In this document: piece by piece, positions 6,033 to 6,211 of the stretch
Layout: every line of letters starts with the position of its first letter
Position numbering within the stretch: position 1 is the first letter of the stretch
Assembly: GCA_007570915.1 (NCBI GenBank)
Contig: RKSK01000188.1
Coordinates: forward strand, 1-6,211
Direction: 5' to 3'
DNA: 6,211 nt
From: Cenarchaeum sp.
GTDB taxonomy: Archaea; Thermoproteota; Nitrososphaeria; Nitrososphaerales; Nitrosopumilaceae
Made by a program: the position numbers and the translations under genes
Notes under the pieces: generated by a model
Databases searched by the model: none
What the model saw: the letters and a program-made list of their open reading frames with translations, nothing else
What the model was told of the DNA's origin: nothing

Positions 6033-6211
6033 ATGCGCGGGGGCGGGAACGGCGAGATCCGCATAGTCAACGTCGTCTCGACTGCGGACCTTGCGCAAAG
6101 GATAGACATCGGGTCGTTCAACTCGTACGACTCGCTCAGCTCCGACCTTCGCCTCTACCGCTGCGGCTATGTCAAGGATGCGGAGATGGACGGGAGGGTG
6201 ACCGTCTTTGC
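6033..6211 (+). CDS. TATA-box-binding protein-like (TBP family) gene, 3' partial
   Basis: The first 59 codons are visible and the frame runs off the right edge. After a Gly-rich start the product reads IRIVNVVSTADLAQRIDI, then DLRLYRCGYVKDAEMDGRVT, which follows the first TBP repeat (I-x-N-V-V-x-S/T-x-x-L-x-x-x-I-D-L, then a Y/R-containing strand and a V-x-F strand). It lacks the canonical PEQFPG motif between these strands, so it looks like the divergent TBP paralogue type I associate with Thaumarchaeota rather than the main TBP. The role would be promoter recognition in basal transcription. The ATG at 6033 is favoured by an AT-rich box about 26-30 bases upstream. An in-frame GTG at 5988 overlapping the UPF0201 stop (GTGA) is an alternative that would add 15 residues with no family match. 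Confidence 0.65.
   Translation, partial: MRGGGNGEIRIVNVVSTADLAQRIDIGSFNSYDSLSSDLRLYRCGYVKDAEMDGRVTVF

Overview
The window reads as a piece of a high-GC archaeal chromosome, most likely Nitrososphaerota (Thaumarchaeota) related to the sponge-associated Cenarchaeum lineage. The evidence is two archaea-specific protein families (UPF0200 and UPF0201), a divergent TATA-box-binding-protein-like gene, archaeal codon habits (many AGG Arg and ATA Ile codons in a G+C-rich sequence), and TATA boxes placed about 26 bases before likely leaderless starts. The Cenarchaeum-like placement is inference from protein resemblance; no search was run. All genes lie on the + strand.

Left two thirds (1-4781): an apparent two-gene secretome unit. 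A very large modular protein, cut off at its N-terminus by the window edge, alternates three MAM-like jelly-roll modules with six HYR (Ig-like) domains and ends in a chymotrypsin-fold (S1-like) serine protease domain. That domain has a complete, correctly spaced His-Asp-Ser triad. Its stop codon overlaps by one base the start of a second gene, which encodes a secreted, eight-cysteine protein of unknown function with an internally duplicated motif. The two genes are almost certainly co-transcribed. The architecture suggests an extracellular adhesive protease with a co-expressed secreted partner.

Spacer (4782-5041): about 260 bases of very GC-rich DNA with no convincing gene or tRNA. It ends in a TATA-like box for the next unit.

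Right third (5042-6211): an information-processing cluster. A P-loop kinase-like protein of the UPF0200 family probably starts at TTG on a leaderless transcript. It overlaps by four bases (ATGA) a UPF0201-family predicted RNA-binding protein. This is followed by the 5' end of a TBP-like gene that runs off the right edge. UPF0200 and UPF0201 are known as a single fused protein in some archaea, so their translational coupling here fits a shared function.

The most notable points are the MAM/HYR/protease architecture with mosaic, DNA-level duplicated modules, and the tightly coupled unknown secreted partner with its own internal repeat.
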